A stretch of 64,000 bases of DNA from Mycobacterium shinjukuense. Lineage in GTDB: Bacteria > Actinomycetota > Actinomycetes > Mycobacteriales > Mycobacteriaceae. The notes under the pieces are model-generated. The model was not told the origin of the DNA, did not search any database, and saw nothing but the letters and a program-made list of their open reading frames with translations. Within the stretch, counting starts at the first letter, position 1; each line of letters opens with the position of its first letter. The DNA lies in the NCBI RefSeq assembly GCF_010730055.1, contig NZ_AP022575.1, positions 1,178,001-1,242,000 of the forward strand. The letters run 5' to 3'. Position numbers and translations under genes: made by a program. This document shows positions 1 to 9,428 of this stretch, piece by piece.

Positions 1-826
1 CGGCGTTTCCGACGCGCTGGCAGACGCCCTTGGCCTGCGCGTCGAAGCGGTGCTCGACCCGATGCCCGCCGCGGCCGGCCTAGACAAGTGGGTGATCTAC
101 GTGCCCACCGAGAACTCAGAAGCGGTACGGGCGGCGGTGTTTGCGGCCGGCGCCGGGAACATCGGTGACTATTCGCACTGCAGCTGGAGCGTCACCGGTA
201 CCGGACAGTTCCTGGCCCACGACGGGGCATCACCCGCCATCGGCGGCATCGGCGCCGTCGAACGGGTGCCCGAGGACCGGGTCGAGGTGGTGGCGCCCGC
301 GCGGACGCGGGCGCAGGTGTTCGCGGCGATGCGCGCCGCGCACCCTTACGAGGAGCCGGCGTTCGACATCTTCGCGCTGGTGCCACCACCGACCGGCACC
401 GGGTTTGGTCGCATCGGCACGCTGGCGCATCCTGAACCGTTGCGCGCCTTCGTCTCTCGCGTGCAGGCCGGGTTGCCGCCGACGTCGTGGGGAGTGCGCG
501 CCGCGGGCGATCCCGATGGGCCGGTGTCGCGGGTTGCCGTCTGTGGGGGCGCCGGGGACTCGTTGCTGGGCGCCGCCGCGGCCGCGGACGTGCACGCCTA
601 TGTCACCGCCGACTTGCGCCACCATCCCGCCGACGAGCATCGCCGCGCCTCCCGGGTGTCCTTGATCGACGTCGCGCATTGGGCCAGCGAATTCCCCTGG
701 TGCGGCCAGGCGGCCGAGGTGCTGCGGTCCCACTTCGGCGCATCGTTGCCGGTGCGGGTGTGCACCATCTGCACCGACCCGTGGAATGTGCACCCGGCCA
801 CTGAGACCGGGAGTGATCACTCATGA
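1..826 (+). CDS. Nif3-like dinuclear metal-centre protein, 5' end cut by window
   Basis: About 274 C-terminal residues of a Nif3/YqfO (DUF34) family protein, equivalent to M. tuberculosis Rv2230c by neighbourhood. The reading frame is open from base 2, so the start lies outside the window. Seen: the inserted-domain motif HPYEEPAFDI, a late VTADLRHHPADEH block and IDVAHWASEF near the C-terminus, whose His and Glu match the family's metal-ligand positions. Members form hexameric or trimeric toroids with a dinuclear metal site; biochemical function is not settled. The stop overlaps the next start by 4 nt (ATGA), so translation is probably coupled to the zinc-ribbon gene. Confidence 0.9.
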   Translation, partial: GVSDALADALGLRVEAVLDPMPAAAGLDKWVIYVPTENSEAVRAAVFAAGAGNIGDYSHCSWSVTGTGQFLAHDGASPAIGGIGAVERVPEDRVEVVAPARTRAQVFAAMRAAHPYEEPAFDIFALVPPPTGTGFGRIGTLAHPEPLRAFVSRVQAGLPPTSWGVRAAGDPDGPVSRVAVCGGAGDSLLGAAAAADVHAYVTADLRHHPADEHRRASRVSLIDVAHWASEFPWCGQAAEVLRSHFGASLPVRVCTICTDPWNVHPATETGSDHS

Positions 827-1560
827 AAGCCGAAGTAGCACAGCAACGTTCGCTGCTGGAGTTGGCGAAACTGGATGCTGAGCTATCCCAGATTGCCCAC
901 CGGGCCGCCCATCTGCCCCAGCGGGAGGCCTACGAGCGGGTGCTCGCCGAACACGCCGCAGCCAGTGACCGGCTGGCGGCCATACGAATCGCGTTGGAGG
1001 ACTTGGACGCCCAGGTGTCGCGCTTTGAGTCCGAAATCGACGCGGTGTGCCGGCGCGCCGACCGGGACCGGTCGTTGCTGACGGCGGGGGCGATTGACGC
1101 CAAGCAATTGGCCGACCTGCAACACGAGATCGAAACCCTGCACCGTCGTCAGGCCAGCTTGGAGGATTCGCTGCTGGACGTGATGGAGCGCCGCGAGGAG
1201 CTGGCGGCCCGGCAGACCGCGGAGTCGGCGACCATCGAGAGGTTGCAGACCGACCTGGGCAGCGCCGGGCAGGCCCTGGATGCCGCGCTCGCCGAGATCG
1301 ACCAGGCCAAGGACGAGCGTTCGTCGCGACGTGACGCGCTGGCCGCCGCGCTGGATCCCGACCTGTCGACGCTCTACGAACGACAGCGTGCCGGGGGAGG
1401 GCCGGGCGCTGCAGCGTTGCAGGGACATCGGTGCGGCGCCTGCCGCATCGAGATCGGCCGCGGCGAGTTGGCCCGCATCTCGGCGGCCGCCGAGGACGAC
1501 GTGGTCCGCTGCCCGGAGTGTGGCGCTATCTTGCTGCGGGTCAAAGGATTTGAGCGGTGA
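823..1560 (+). CDS. Coiled-coil protein with C-terminal C4 zinc ribbon
   Basis: 245 aa, equivalent to Rv2229c. Residues about 1-180 are rich in Ala, Leu, Glu and Arg with heptad-like spacing, expected to form a long antiparallel coiled coil. The C-terminus holds two cysteine pairs, CGAC and CPEC, about 27 residues apart, a zinc ribbon of the CT398/FlgJ-like (C4-type zinc ribbon) family. Members are thought to bind nucleic acids or nucleotides, but no reaction is known. The ATG overlaps the upstream stop and its own stop overlaps the downstream GTG by 4 nt, so three genes form a tight operon. Confidence 0.9.
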   Translation: MKAEVAQQRSLLELAKLDAELSQIAHRAAHLPQREAYERVLAEHAAASDRLAAIRIALEDLDAQVSRFESEIDAVCRRADRDRSLLTAGAIDAKQLADLQHEIETLHRRQASLEDSLLDVMERREELAARQTAESATIERLQTDLGSAGQALDAALAEIDQAKDERSSRRDALAAALDPDLSTLYERQRAGGGPGAAALQGHRCGACRIEIGRGELARISAAAEDDVVRCPECGAILLRVKGFER

Positions 1561-2666
1561 AGGTGGTCATCGAAGCCGACGGTGGGTCGCGCGGGAACCC
1601 CGGACCGGCCGGATACGGCGCGGTGGTATGGACCGCCGACCACTCCACGGTGCTGGCCGAGAGCAAGCAGGCGATCGGCCGGGCGACCAACAACGTCGCC
1701 GAGTACCGGGGCCTGATCGCCGGTTTGGACGATGCCGTCAAGATGGGCGCCACCGACGCGACGGTGGTGATGGACTCCAAGCTCGTGGTGGAGCAGATGG
1801 CGGGGCGGTGGAAAGTCAAACACCCCGACCTGGTGGAGTTGTACGCCCAGGCTCAGGCGCTCGCGTCGCGGTTTCACCGGATCACCTATGTCTGGGTTCC
1901 GCGGGACCGCAACACCTATGCCGACCGGTTGGCCAATGAGGCGATGGACGCCGCGGCTCGCGCCGATCGCAGGGGCGAGAAATCGGTGGTAGCGGTCGCC
2001 GAATCCCCCAAGACCGCCGAACCCCCGACGGCACCGGGATGGACCGGCGTCCGTGACGCGCCCACCCGGCTGCTGCTGCTGCGGCACGGGCAGACCGAGC
2101 TGTCGGCGCAACGCCGCTATTCCGGACGCGGCAACCCGGCGCTGAACGAAGTCGGTTGGCGTCAGGCTGGTTTGGCGGCACGCTATCTGGCGCAGCGCGG
2201 CGGGATCTCGGCGATAATCTCCTCGCCACTGCAACGCGCCTACGACACCGCCGCCACCGCCGCCCGGGCTCTGGGTCTGGACGTGACCGTCGATGAAGAC
2301 GTGATCGAAACCGATTTCGGTGCCTGGGAGGGGTTGACCTTCGGTGAGGCCTCCGCACGCGATCCCGAGCTCCATCGGCGATGGTTGCGCGACAGCAGCG
2401 CAAAGCCCCCCGGCGGTGAAAGCTTCGACGAGGTGCTGCGGCGGGTTCGCCGGGGACGCGACCGGATCATCGCCGGGCATCAAGGCCGGACGGTGCTGGT
2501 GGTCTCCCATGTCACCCCGATCAAGATGCTGCTGCGACTGGCGTTGGACGCCGGGGCGGGCGTGCTGTACCGGCTGCATCTTGATCTGGCGTCATTGAGC
2601 ATCGCCGAGTTCTATTCCGATGGCGGCTCGTCGGTGCGGCTGGTCAACCAAACCGGCTATCTGTGA
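1557..2666 (+). CDS. Bifunctional RNase HI / acid phosphatase (CobC-like)
   Basis: 369 aa, equivalent to Rv2228c. Residues 1-140 are an RNase HI domain that cuts the RNA strand of RNA:DNA hybrids: EADGGSRGNPGPAGYGAVV carries the first Asp, NVAEYRGL the Glu and VVMDSKLVVEQM the second Asp. Residues 165-369 are a histidine-phosphatase domain with the catalytic LLLRHGQTE motif, EWEG-like FGAWEGLTFGE and a second His in VVSHVTPIKM; in the family this domain has alpha-ribazole-phosphatase-type activity in cobalamin synthesis. Starts at the GTG overlapping the upstream stop (GTGA). The fusion is characteristic of actinobacteria and appears intact. Confidence 0.95.
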   Translation: MKVVIEADGGSRGNPGPAGYGAVVWTADHSTVLAESKQAIGRATNNVAEYRGLIAGLDDAVKMGATDATVVMDSKLVVEQMAGRWKVKHPDLVELYAQAQALASRFHRITYVWVPRDRNTYADRLANEAMDAAARADRRGEKSVVAVAESPKTAEPPTAPGWTGVRDAPTRLLLLRHGQTELSAQRRYSGRGNPALNEVGWRQAGLAARYLAQRGGISAIISSPLQRAYDTAATAARALGLDVTVDEDVIETDFGAWEGLTFGEASARDPELHRRWLRDSSAKPPGGESFDEVLRRVRRGRDRIIAGHQGRTVLVVSHVTPIKMLLRLALDAGAGVLYRLHLDLASLSIAEFYSDGGSSVRLVNQTGYL

Positions 2667-2806
2667 CCCAGCGACGATGCGGGACAAGCAGTTTCGCGAC
2701 ATCAGCAGACGCCGCTGGGAATGCCGCGGGCGGGCGTGGTTTCCTGGCTGGGCATCATCTGCGGGTAGGGCACCCGGCGGCCCGGGCAACGCCCCCGCGG
2801 TACCGT

Positions 2807-3517
2807 TTACGCCGCGTCGTGAAAGATCAGTCCCATCGCGTAGCGTTCTCCGGAACGAACGGTCGACAGACCGTGACGCACCGGTACGGCCGTCCAACCG
2901 CGCGTCGAGGCCACCGGGCGATCACGGGTGGTGAACACATAGCCATGCCCCTGAGGCAATTGTGTTGCGGTACCCCGGGATTGCGCCCGCGGACGCTGCT
3001 CGACGAGCAGAAACTCGCCGCCGGTGTAGTCAGCGTGGGGATCGCTCAGGTTGATCACCACCTGCAGCGGAAACACCAACTCCCCGTAGAGGTCCTGGTG
3101 CAGCGCATTCCAGTCGTTGGCGCCGTACTTCAACAGCAGGGCGGTGGATCTGGTCTGGCCGGCGGCGTGGCAGGCGGCCAACCACTCGTCCAGGCTGTCC
3201 GGCCAGGGGGTGGCCCGGCCCAGCTTGGCCCACCAGTCGCGGGCGATCGGCAGCAGCCTGGGGTAGAGCGCCTGCTTGAGCCGCTCGATCGGCTCGGGAT
3301 AGGGCGCGTGGAAGTAGCGGTACTGGCCCGCGCCGTATCGTTTGGGCGCCATGTCGATGGTCGAGCGGAACAGGCTGTCGTCGGAGTAGAGCTTGCGCAG
3401 CCGCGCCGCCTCGATGGGCGTGACCAGTTGCGGCAACAGCGCGCCGCCGTACTCGTTGACCCGGGCGGTGATCTCGTCCCAATCGGCGGAGTCGACCCGC
3501 CGTTCCCACCGGGGCAT
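2807..3517 (-). CDS. 2OG-Fe(II) oxygenase family protein (Oxygenase-NA type)
   Basis: 236 aa, in the position of Rv2227. The sequence has the cupin-type iron facial triad: HQD in NALHQDLYGELVFPLQ, a distal His in VPVRHGLSTV, and the 2-oxoglutarate-binding Arg a few residues on in TVRSGERYAMG. The GGEFLLVEQRPRAQSR stretch is typical of the prokaryotic oxygenase family proposed to act on nucleic acids or proteins. Substrate is not known. A GTGAGG ribosome site lies 9-14 nt before the ATG. It is divergent from the RNase P RNA gene, with about 90 bp between them. Confidence 0.85.
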   Translation of the reverse strand: MPRWERRVDSADWDEITARVNEYGGALLPQLVTPIEAARLRKLYSDDSLFRSTIDMAPKRYGAGQYRYFHAPYPEPIERLKQALYPRLLPIARDWWAKLGRATPWPDSLDEWLAACHAAGQTRSTALLLKYGANDWNALHQDLYGELVFPLQVVINLSDPHADYTGGEFLLVEQRPRAQSRGTATQLPQGHGYVFTTRDRPVASTRGWTAVPVRHGLSTVRSGERYAMGLIFHDAA

Positions 3518-3596
3518 GGGCAGACCTCACTTCCTGTCGTCGCTGTGTCCACGATAGGGTCCGCGGTGACCGCTGGCCGCGACGGCGCACAGCGAG

Positions 3597-3602
3597 TACC
3601 GT
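3597..3602 (+). promoter_or_regulatory. -10 hexamer of rnpB
   Basis: TACCGT fits the mycobacterial TANNNT -10 pattern and lies 8 nt before the 5' end predicted from the RNase P P1 helix. No convincing -35 is visible. Confidence 0.5.
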
Positions 3603-3610
3603 GTTCCTGG

Positions 3611-4032
<422 letters not shown>

Positions 4033-4055
4033 CCACCGCCGGATGGCCCGCTTGC

Positions 4056-5585
4056 TCAGCGCCGGGCTTTGCGAACCGATCTGTCGAGCATGCGCAACGC
4101 GGAACCGAGCCGCCGGCGACAACTTTCGGCTAGCTCGGCCTCCCGCTGATAGAGCACACCGTAGGTGAAGGTGTCCTCGCCCGCGGAGTGCGCGGCTTGG
4201 GCCTGACGCAGCAGATGTTCCCGGCTGACCACGCTGTCTTGATGATCACCGAGCAACGTCTGGATGGCCTTGGCCTGCTGCGACACGTCGTCGGCGCCGG
4301 TGGCCGCCGCGGTGTAGCGCAATCGCTTGGCGCGCTTGCGGATCCGGTGCAGCGCCTCATCGGGGGTGGGTGCGCTCTCGTGATCGCCCTCGGTTGCGGC
4401 CTGGGCGGCCTTGCGGACGCGTTTGTAAGCCGCGTCGATGGTCACCGGTGCCGGGTTCTGGCCGACCGTGGCGACCGGATTTTCGGTCACCATCGCGTCG
4501 AGGGCGTCGAGCAGACGGAAATATCGCGTCGACCGCATGGCGATCAGCGACCGCCGCAACCCGGTTTGGTAACGACGCCGCGCGCCGTCGATGAGGCGTT
4601 CGCGAACGGGTCCACGCACCAGCTCGGGCGCCAGCCGGTCCAGCTCGCGCCGGTAGCGCTCGCCGAGCACCTCGGCGTCCCGCGCCACCCCCAACACGGC
4701 GGCGAGCTCACGCAGTTCATCGAGAACCCACGCGCGGTCGGACATCCCCAACGAATTCACGGGTTCGCGCAGCAGGCTGCGGATCTTGCGGGTGGTCACC
4801 CGCATCTGGTGCACGGCGTCGGGTACATCGGCACGCACGGCACGATCCCACACCAGCAGCTCCTCGACGTGCTGGGCCACGGCGCGATGCACCGGGTCGG
4901 TCGGTGGGGTGTCGGCTTTCGGCGACGTCGCGCCCAGCACCCGCGCCAGCTTGGAGCTGTGGCCGGCGGGCACGGCGCCGGCATCCTGCAGCCGGTTGCT
5001 CAGCCGGGTCAACAGGTCCCGGTCGGCGGTCCCATTCGCGGCGAGCAGCTCCAGTTCCCACTCGCGCCACCGTTGTTCGGCGAGGGCGGCGTCGGGGCGG
5101 TCGGACGCTCCGGCCGACCACGCGGTGACCTGGTCATCGCAGAACTCCGCAAGCGCGACACCTTCGGCGCTGTACAGGATCTGGCTCTCCCGTTGGGTGG
5201 TGATCCGTGCCACCGGGCCGAGCGGGCGGTCGCGAACGATCGCCAACACCACGTCCAGCAACTCGGCGGGCGCGGCGTCTGCGGTGGCGCCCCCGGGGGT
5301 GGCGATCGGCGCGCGGATCTCGGTGCGGGCGTCGGGTCCGGCCGGCAACTTCAGGTGCCAGCCGGCGTCCGGGCCGCCGGTGCGCCGCCGCAGGGTGATC
5401 CGATGGCCTGCCAGGTCCTGGGTTGGGGTGTCGAAGTACACCGCGTCCAGCCGTTGGGCCGGCGACCTTTCGACGCGCGCCACCGCCGCGATGCCCTCGA
5501 ACGATGGAGACACCGTCGAGTCGACGACGTCGAACTTGCGCTCGACCTCCAGTTGGCGCGCCGGCTTTGGCGCTTGTGCAGGCAT
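4056..5585 (-). CDS. CYTH-CHAD domain protein
   Basis: 509 aa, equivalent to Rv2226. Residues about 10-210 are a CYTH (triphosphate tunnel) domain: the EVERKF motif (ExExK) at residues 13-18 is the metal/triphosphate signature, followed by YFDT and LRRRTGG strands. Residues about 225-509 are a helical CHAD domain with conserved His and Arg or Lys positions (VHQMRVTTRKIRSLL; LHRIRKRAKRLRYT) that binds polyphosphate. Likely role: inorganic tri- or polyphosphate binding or hydrolysis. I chose ATG 5585 because GGAGG lies 7-11 nt before it and the ExExK motif follows directly; an in-frame ATG at 5663 lacks this. Confidence 0.9.
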   Translation of the reverse strand: MPAQAPKPARQLEVERKFDVVDSTVSPSFEGIAAVARVERSPAQRLDAVYFDTPTQDLAGHRITLRRRTGGPDAGWHLKLPAGPDARTEIRAPIATPGGATADAAPAELLDVVLAIVRDRPLGPVARITTQRESQILYSAEGVALAEFCDDQVTAWSAGASDRPDAALAEQRWREWELELLAANGTADRDLLTRLSNRLQDAGAVPAGHSSKLARVLGATSPKADTPPTDPVHRAVAQHVEELLVWDRAVRADVPDAVHQMRVTTRKIRSLLREPVNSLGMSDRAWVLDELRELAAVLGVARDAEVLGERYRRELDRLAPELVRGPVRERLIDGARRRYQTGLRRSLIAMRSTRYFRLLDALDAMVTENPVATVGQNPAPVTIDAAYKRVRKAAQAATEGDHESAPTPDEALHRIRKRAKRLRYTAAATGADDVSQQAKAIQTLLGDHQDSVVSREHLLRQAQAAHSAGEDTFTYGVLYQREAELAESCRRRLGSALRMLDRSVRKARR

Positions 5586-5864
5586 TTTCGCCTCCGGTAA
5601 GAGCGCGTCACCGCGGTCGTGGATCCTCGATATGCATGGCCAGGCCCCCATAGACTGCCACATCGGGGTTGCCGGCCGGCCGGGCGGCTTCGTGGCATGT
5701 TGAGTCGATGCGGTTCACCTCAACCGCCTATCGTGTGCGCGGGCGACGGCTTCGGGTATGGCTGTTCGAGTACTTGGCAAAGGAGCGGTCGATGTTGGTT
5801 TTCGAGCGTGCCCCGGCTGGCGTGGTCGCCGGCGGCTGACCGACTTCCGGGAGCGATGCCAGCT

Positions 5865-6710
5865 CTAGAAGCAGTGCTCCTGCGCCGGGAACATCCCGCC
5901 GGCCACCTCCTCGGCGTATTGCCTGGCCGCTCGGCGTAATTCGCCGCCGACGTCGGCATAGCGTTTGACGAAGCGGGCGGTCTTGCCGCCGCTCATCCCG
6001 GCCATGTCCTGCCAAACCAGAACCTGGCCGTCGCAATTGGGACCCGCCCCGATCCCGACGGTCGGAATGGTGAGCTTGCCGGTGATCAGGGTGGCCAACT
6101 CGGCGGGCACCATCTCCAGCACAACGGCAAACGCGCCGGCTTCGGCGACGGCGATCGCGTCGGCGACGGTCTGCTCGGCGGCGTCGCCGCGGCCCTGTAC
6201 GCGGAAGCCGCCGAGGGTGTTGACGCTCTGTGGGGTGAATCCGACGTGGGCCATCACCGGTATGCCCGCGGCGGTCAGGCATGCGATCTGCCCGCTGACC
6301 CGCTCACCGCCCTCCAGCTTCACGGCGTGCGCGCCGCCCTCCTTCATGAAACGCGTGGCGGCGGCCAGCGCCGCGGGGGGGCCCGCCTCGTAGCTGCCGA
6401 ACGGCAGGTCGGCGACGACCAACGCGTGTCGGGCGCCCCGCGCCACGCCCCGGACCAGCGGAATCAGCTCGTCGATGGAGACCGGCACCGTGGTGTCGTA
6501 GCCGTACACGACGTTGGCGGCCGAGTCGCCGACCAGCAGCACGGGGATGCCGGCCTCGTCGAAGACTCGTGCGGTCGAGTAGTCGTAGGCCGTGAGCATG
6601 GCCCACTTGTGCCCCTCGGCCTTCCATCTCTGCAGGTGGTGGATCCGGATCTTGGTCGAAGGCGCGGCGGCGTCGGAGGCGTTGGCCCCATAGATGTTCT
6701 GTTCAGACAT
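5865..6710 (-). CDS. panB: 3-methyl-2-oxobutanoate hydroxymethyltransferase
   Basis: 281 aa, the same length as M. tuberculosis PanB (Rv2225). It transfers a hydroxymethyl group from 5,10-methylene-tetrahydrofolate to 2-oxoisovalerate, the first step of pantothenate and CoA synthesis. TIM-barrel motifs are intact: LTAYDYSTARVFDEAG, LLVGDSAANVVYGYDTT (metal Asp), VVADLPFGSYE and VKLEGG, and the catalytic Glu region VLEMVPAEL. ATG 6710 (MSEQNIYG) matches the family start; the frame is open further upstream but without a supporting ribosome site. Divergent from the acyltransferase gene. Confidence 0.96.
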   Translation of the reverse strand: MSEQNIYGANASDAAAPSTKIRIHHLQRWKAEGHKWAMLTAYDYSTARVFDEAGIPVLLVGDSAANVVYGYDTTVPVSIDELIPLVRGVARGARHALVVADLPFGSYEAGPPAALAAATRFMKEGGAHAVKLEGGERVSGQIACLTAAGIPVMAHVGFTPQSVNTLGGFRVQGRGDAAEQTVADAIAVAEAGAFAVVLEMVPAELATLITGKLTIPTVGIGAGPNCDGQVLVWQDMAGMSGGKTARFVKRYADVGGELRRAARQYAEEVAGGMFPAQEHCF

Positions 6711-6830
6711 TGCTGTCCCTAGTGGTGGTCGGGTCGATCCTCGTGGCCCCGCTGGGTCCCCGGGTTCGTCTGACCCTGACAGTCTGCCATCCGGTGCGTT
6801 CCGATGCAGCGCCGGCCCCCCCAATCGACA

Positions 6831-6836
6831 TACCAT
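6831..6836 (+). promoter_or_regulatory. -10 hexamer, leaderless start of acyltransferase gene
   Basis: TACCAT fits TANNNT and ends 6 nt before ATG 6843, so transcription should begin at or next to the A of the start codon. Confidence 0.5.
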
Positions 6837-6842
6837 CTGCGG

Positions 6843-8234
6843 ATGCAGCGGCTCAGTGGACTCGATGCCAGCTTTCTGTACCTGGAAACCTCCTCCCAAC
6901 CCATGCATGTTTGCTCGATCATGGAGCTGGACACCGCGACCATGCCGGGCGGCTACACGTTCGACAGGCTGCGCGAGGCGTTGTCGCTGCGGATCAGGGC
7001 CATGCCGCAGTTCCGCGAGAAGCTTGCCAACACCCCGCTGAACCTCGACCACCCGGTCTGGGTGGAAGACGAGAACTTCCACATCGATCGCCACGTGCAT
7101 CGCATCGGGTTGCCCGCACCGGGCGGTCGGGCGGAAGTATCGGAAGTCTGCGGCCACATCGCGTCATTGCCGTTGGATCGCAGGCGGCCGCTGTGGGAGA
7201 TGTGGGTCATCGAAGGCGTGGCCGGCACCGATTGCCACCGTCGGGGCCGACTGGGGGTGATGACCAAGGTGCACCATGCCGGCGTGGACGGCGTGACCGG
7301 CGCCAACCTGCTGTCGCAGCTGTGCACCACCGAAGCGGACGCGCCGCCGCCGGATCCGGTGCGCGGCGTCGGCGGCGGCAGTGGCTGGCAGATCGCCGCG
7401 GGCGGCCTGATCAGGTTCGCCACCCGGCCGCTTCAGCTGGTCAACATGGTGCCCGAGACCATGGCGTCGGTCGTCTCGACCGTGCTGCGGGCCCGGGAAG
7501 GCCTGACCATGGCGCGTCCGTTCGCGGCACCGCGGACGGTGTTCAACGCCAGCATCAGCTGCCGGCGCAACATCGCCTATGCCCAGCTGGACCTCGAGGA
7601 CGTCAAGACGGTCAAGGACGGCTTCGGTGTCAAGGTCAACGACGTGGTGATGGCGCTGGTGGCCGGGGTGCTTCGGCAATACCTGGCGGAGCGAAACGCC
7701 TTGCCGGAATCCTCGCTGGTGGCCTCGGTGCCGGTCTCGGTGCGCGGCAGATCCGATCGGCCCGGCCGCAACCAAGTCACGGCCATGTTCGCCAGCCTGC
7801 ATACCCACATCGCCGACCCGGCGGAGCGCCTGCGGGCCATCGCGGACGCGAATTCGATTGCCAAACAACACAGTTCGGCCATCGGCGCCACGCTATTGCA
7901 GGATTGGTCACAGTTCGCCGCGCCGGCGGTGTTCGGTGTCGCCATGCGGGTTTATGCCAGGACCCGGCTGACCGAGAGCTTGCCGGTGCACAACCTGGTG
8001 GTCTCCAATGTGCCGGGTCCACAGATACCGCTGTACATGCTGGGCTGTGAGGTCAAGGCGATGTATCCGCTGGGGCCGATCTTTCACGGCTCGGGTCTGA
8101 ACATCACCGTGCTGTCGTTGAACGGCAAGCTGCACGTCGGGCTGATCTCCTGCCCGGATCTGCTTGCGGACCTGTGGGAGATGGCCGATGAATTCCCCGT
8201 CGGGATGGAAGAACTGCTCGCGGCCGCGAAATAG
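6843..8234 (+). CDS. Wax ester synthase / diacylglycerol acyltransferase family protein
   Basis: 463 aa, WS/DGAT (Tgs) family, which transfers long acyl chains from acyl-CoA to diacylglycerol or alcohols. The catalytic HHxxxDG motif is present as VHHAGVDG at residue about 142, preceded by LPLDRRRPLWEMWVIEG. The later NDVVMALVAGVLRQYL and VSNVPGP blocks are also family landmarks. Start ATG 6843 gives the standard MQRLSGLDASFLYLE N-terminus; an ATG 39 nt upstream does not. No counterpart sits between panB and caeA in M. tuberculosis, so this is an accessory member. It converges on the alpha/beta hydrolase with only 7 bp between stops. Confidence 0.92.
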   Translation: MQRLSGLDASFLYLETSSQPMHVCSIMELDTATMPGGYTFDRLREALSLRIRAMPQFREKLANTPLNLDHPVWVEDENFHIDRHVHRIGLPAPGGRAEVSEVCGHIASLPLDRRRPLWEMWVIEGVAGTDCHRRGRLGVMTKVHHAGVDGVTGANLLSQLCTTEADAPPPDPVRGVGGGSGWQIAAGGLIRFATRPLQLVNMVPETMASVVSTVLRAREGLTMARPFAAPRTVFNASISCRRNIAYAQLDLEDVKTVKDGFGVKVNDVVMALVAGVLRQYLAERNALPESSLVASVPVSVRGRSDRPGRNQVTAMFASLHTHIADPAERLRAIADANSIAKQHSSAIGATLLQDWSQFAAPAVFGVAMRVYARTRLTESLPVHNLVVSNVPGPQIPLYMLGCEVKAMYPLGPIFHGSGLNITVLSLNGKLHVGLISCPDLLADLWEMADEFPVGMEELLAAAK

Positions 8235-8241
8235 CGAAAGG

Positions 8242-9300
8242 CTACTCGTGGCGCCTGGCGACCGTCGTCTCGCGCGGTGACGACTTGGTCACGCGATCAC
8301 AGAAGTCGGCCAGCACGGTGACCGTCGCCTGCGGCGCCTCGAACGGCCAGAAGTGACCGGTGTCGAACAGATGCACGTCGCTTCCCGGCGGCAGCATGGC
8401 CACCAGCTCCGGATCCTCGTAGAACTCACGCGGCTGCAGCGGGTCGTGGGCGCCCTGCAGCAGCAGCACCGGAGCCGTCCAGGATCGGACGAGTCGCGTC
8501 CGACGGTCCACCCACTCCTGCCGAAACGATGAGGAGTGGAAGTAGCGCGGCACCGCGGTGGCAATCCCGGGGTGGCTGAACTCCTCGATGGTGCGCAGCA
8601 GGTCGTGCCGGGCGACGGGTCGTTCGGTGAGCCATGCGTAGGCGGTGGCGACGAACCGCCGGGCGTCGCCCAGCATGGCGGGCGCCTCCGCGGCCTGCAT
8701 CAGCTGCTCCTGCGGGTGCAGGCGGGGGTGCAGATGCCAAAGATGTTGCTGGCCACGGCCATACCCGCGGACCCGGTCACCCATCGCCGCGACCAGGTGG
8801 TCACCGACCGGGCTGCCGCGATCGTGGGTGACGAGCGTGAATTCGCCGATCCCCAGCTCGTCGAGCAGGGCGCCGAGCTGTTCGGCGACCCCGGCCTGGC
8901 GATAGTCGCCGCTGCGTTTGTCGGACTGACCATAACCTTTCAGATCGATCGCCACGCAGTGGTAGCGCTGGCCGAGGCCTTCCAGGGCGTAGTGCCACTG
9001 CCACCACGAGTCCGGCACCCCATGCAGGAACACCACGGTGTGGTTGGCGGGGGCGCCGGATTCCACGACATGCCATTGGACGGTTTCGCTGTCGCCCGGC
9101 GCGTCGACGAACCGATGGACGGCGGTGACCGAGCCGAGCCGCTCGGTATCACCGTCGTGATTGGGTTGGGCGGGTGCGGCGTCGCCGAGGGCGGCGATGA
9201 GTTGCTCGGCGGATCGCAGGGCCTGCGCCAGCCCCACCTCGAACTGTTCGATCGCCCGTCGCGGCGGTTCGGTGTAGGACAGGTCAACCGGCGTTGTCAT
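8242..9300 (-). CDS. Alpha/beta hydrolase, epoxide-hydrolase/dehalogenase-like
   Basis: 352 aa. Alpha/beta-hydrolase fold with the oxyanion motif HGVPDSWWQW, a nucleophile elbow THDRGSPVG whose nucleophile is Asp rather than Ser (as in epoxide hydrolases and haloalkane dehalogenases), and a catalytic His in DTGHFWPFEAP. The family cannot be narrowed to a substrate. ATG 9300 is preceded by GGAGG; an in-frame ATG at 9336 has no such site. It is divergently arranged with the TetR gene, with two palindromes between them, which suggests it is the regulator's main target. Absent from the corresponding M. tuberculosis locus. Confidence 0.88.
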   Translation of the reverse strand: MTTPVDLSYTEPPRRAIEQFEVGLAQALRSAEQLIAALGDAAPAQPNHDGDTERLGSVTAVHRFVDAPGDSETVQWHVVESGAPANHTVVFLHGVPDSWWQWHYALEGLGQRYHCVAIDLKGYGQSDKRSGDYRQAGVAEQLGALLDELGIGEFTLVTHDRGSPVGDHLVAAMGDRVRGYGRGQQHLWHLHPRLHPQEQLMQAAEAPAMLGDARRFVATAYAWLTERPVARHDLLRTIEEFSHPGIATAVPRYFHSSSFRQEWVDRRTRLVRSWTAPVLLLQGAHDPLQPREFYEDPELVAMLPPGSDVHLFDTGHFWPFEAPQATVTVLADFCDRVTKSSPRETTVARRHE

Positions 9301-9320
9301 GGGCACTCCTCCGTGGTCTA

Positions 9321-9352
9321 GTGAAGATATCATCACTCTCGACGATATCGTC
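9321..9352. promoter_or_regulatory. Paired GATATC-centred dyads, candidate TetR operators
   Basis: Two dyads lie in the hydrolase-TetR intergenic region: GTGAAGATATCATCAC (9321-9336, one mismatched pair) and GACGATATCGTC (9341-9352, perfect). Both are centred on GATATC and their centres are 18 bp apart. Size, symmetry and position between divergent genes fit operators for a TetR dimer pair. Binding by the adjacent regulator is inference. Confidence 0.6.
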
Positions 9353-9428
9353 AGTCAATAAGTTCTGAAGAAACGTTCATAATTGAGGTATCCTCGATCA
9401 GGTTCGTCGCAGACCGAGGAGGCCGCCC

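Noticed and set aside
8242..9300. Possible frameshift in the alpha/beta hydrolase near RGYGRGQQHLWHLHPRLHP
   Set aside because: The phrase looked odd, but catalytic motifs on both sides are in one frame and the length fits the family.
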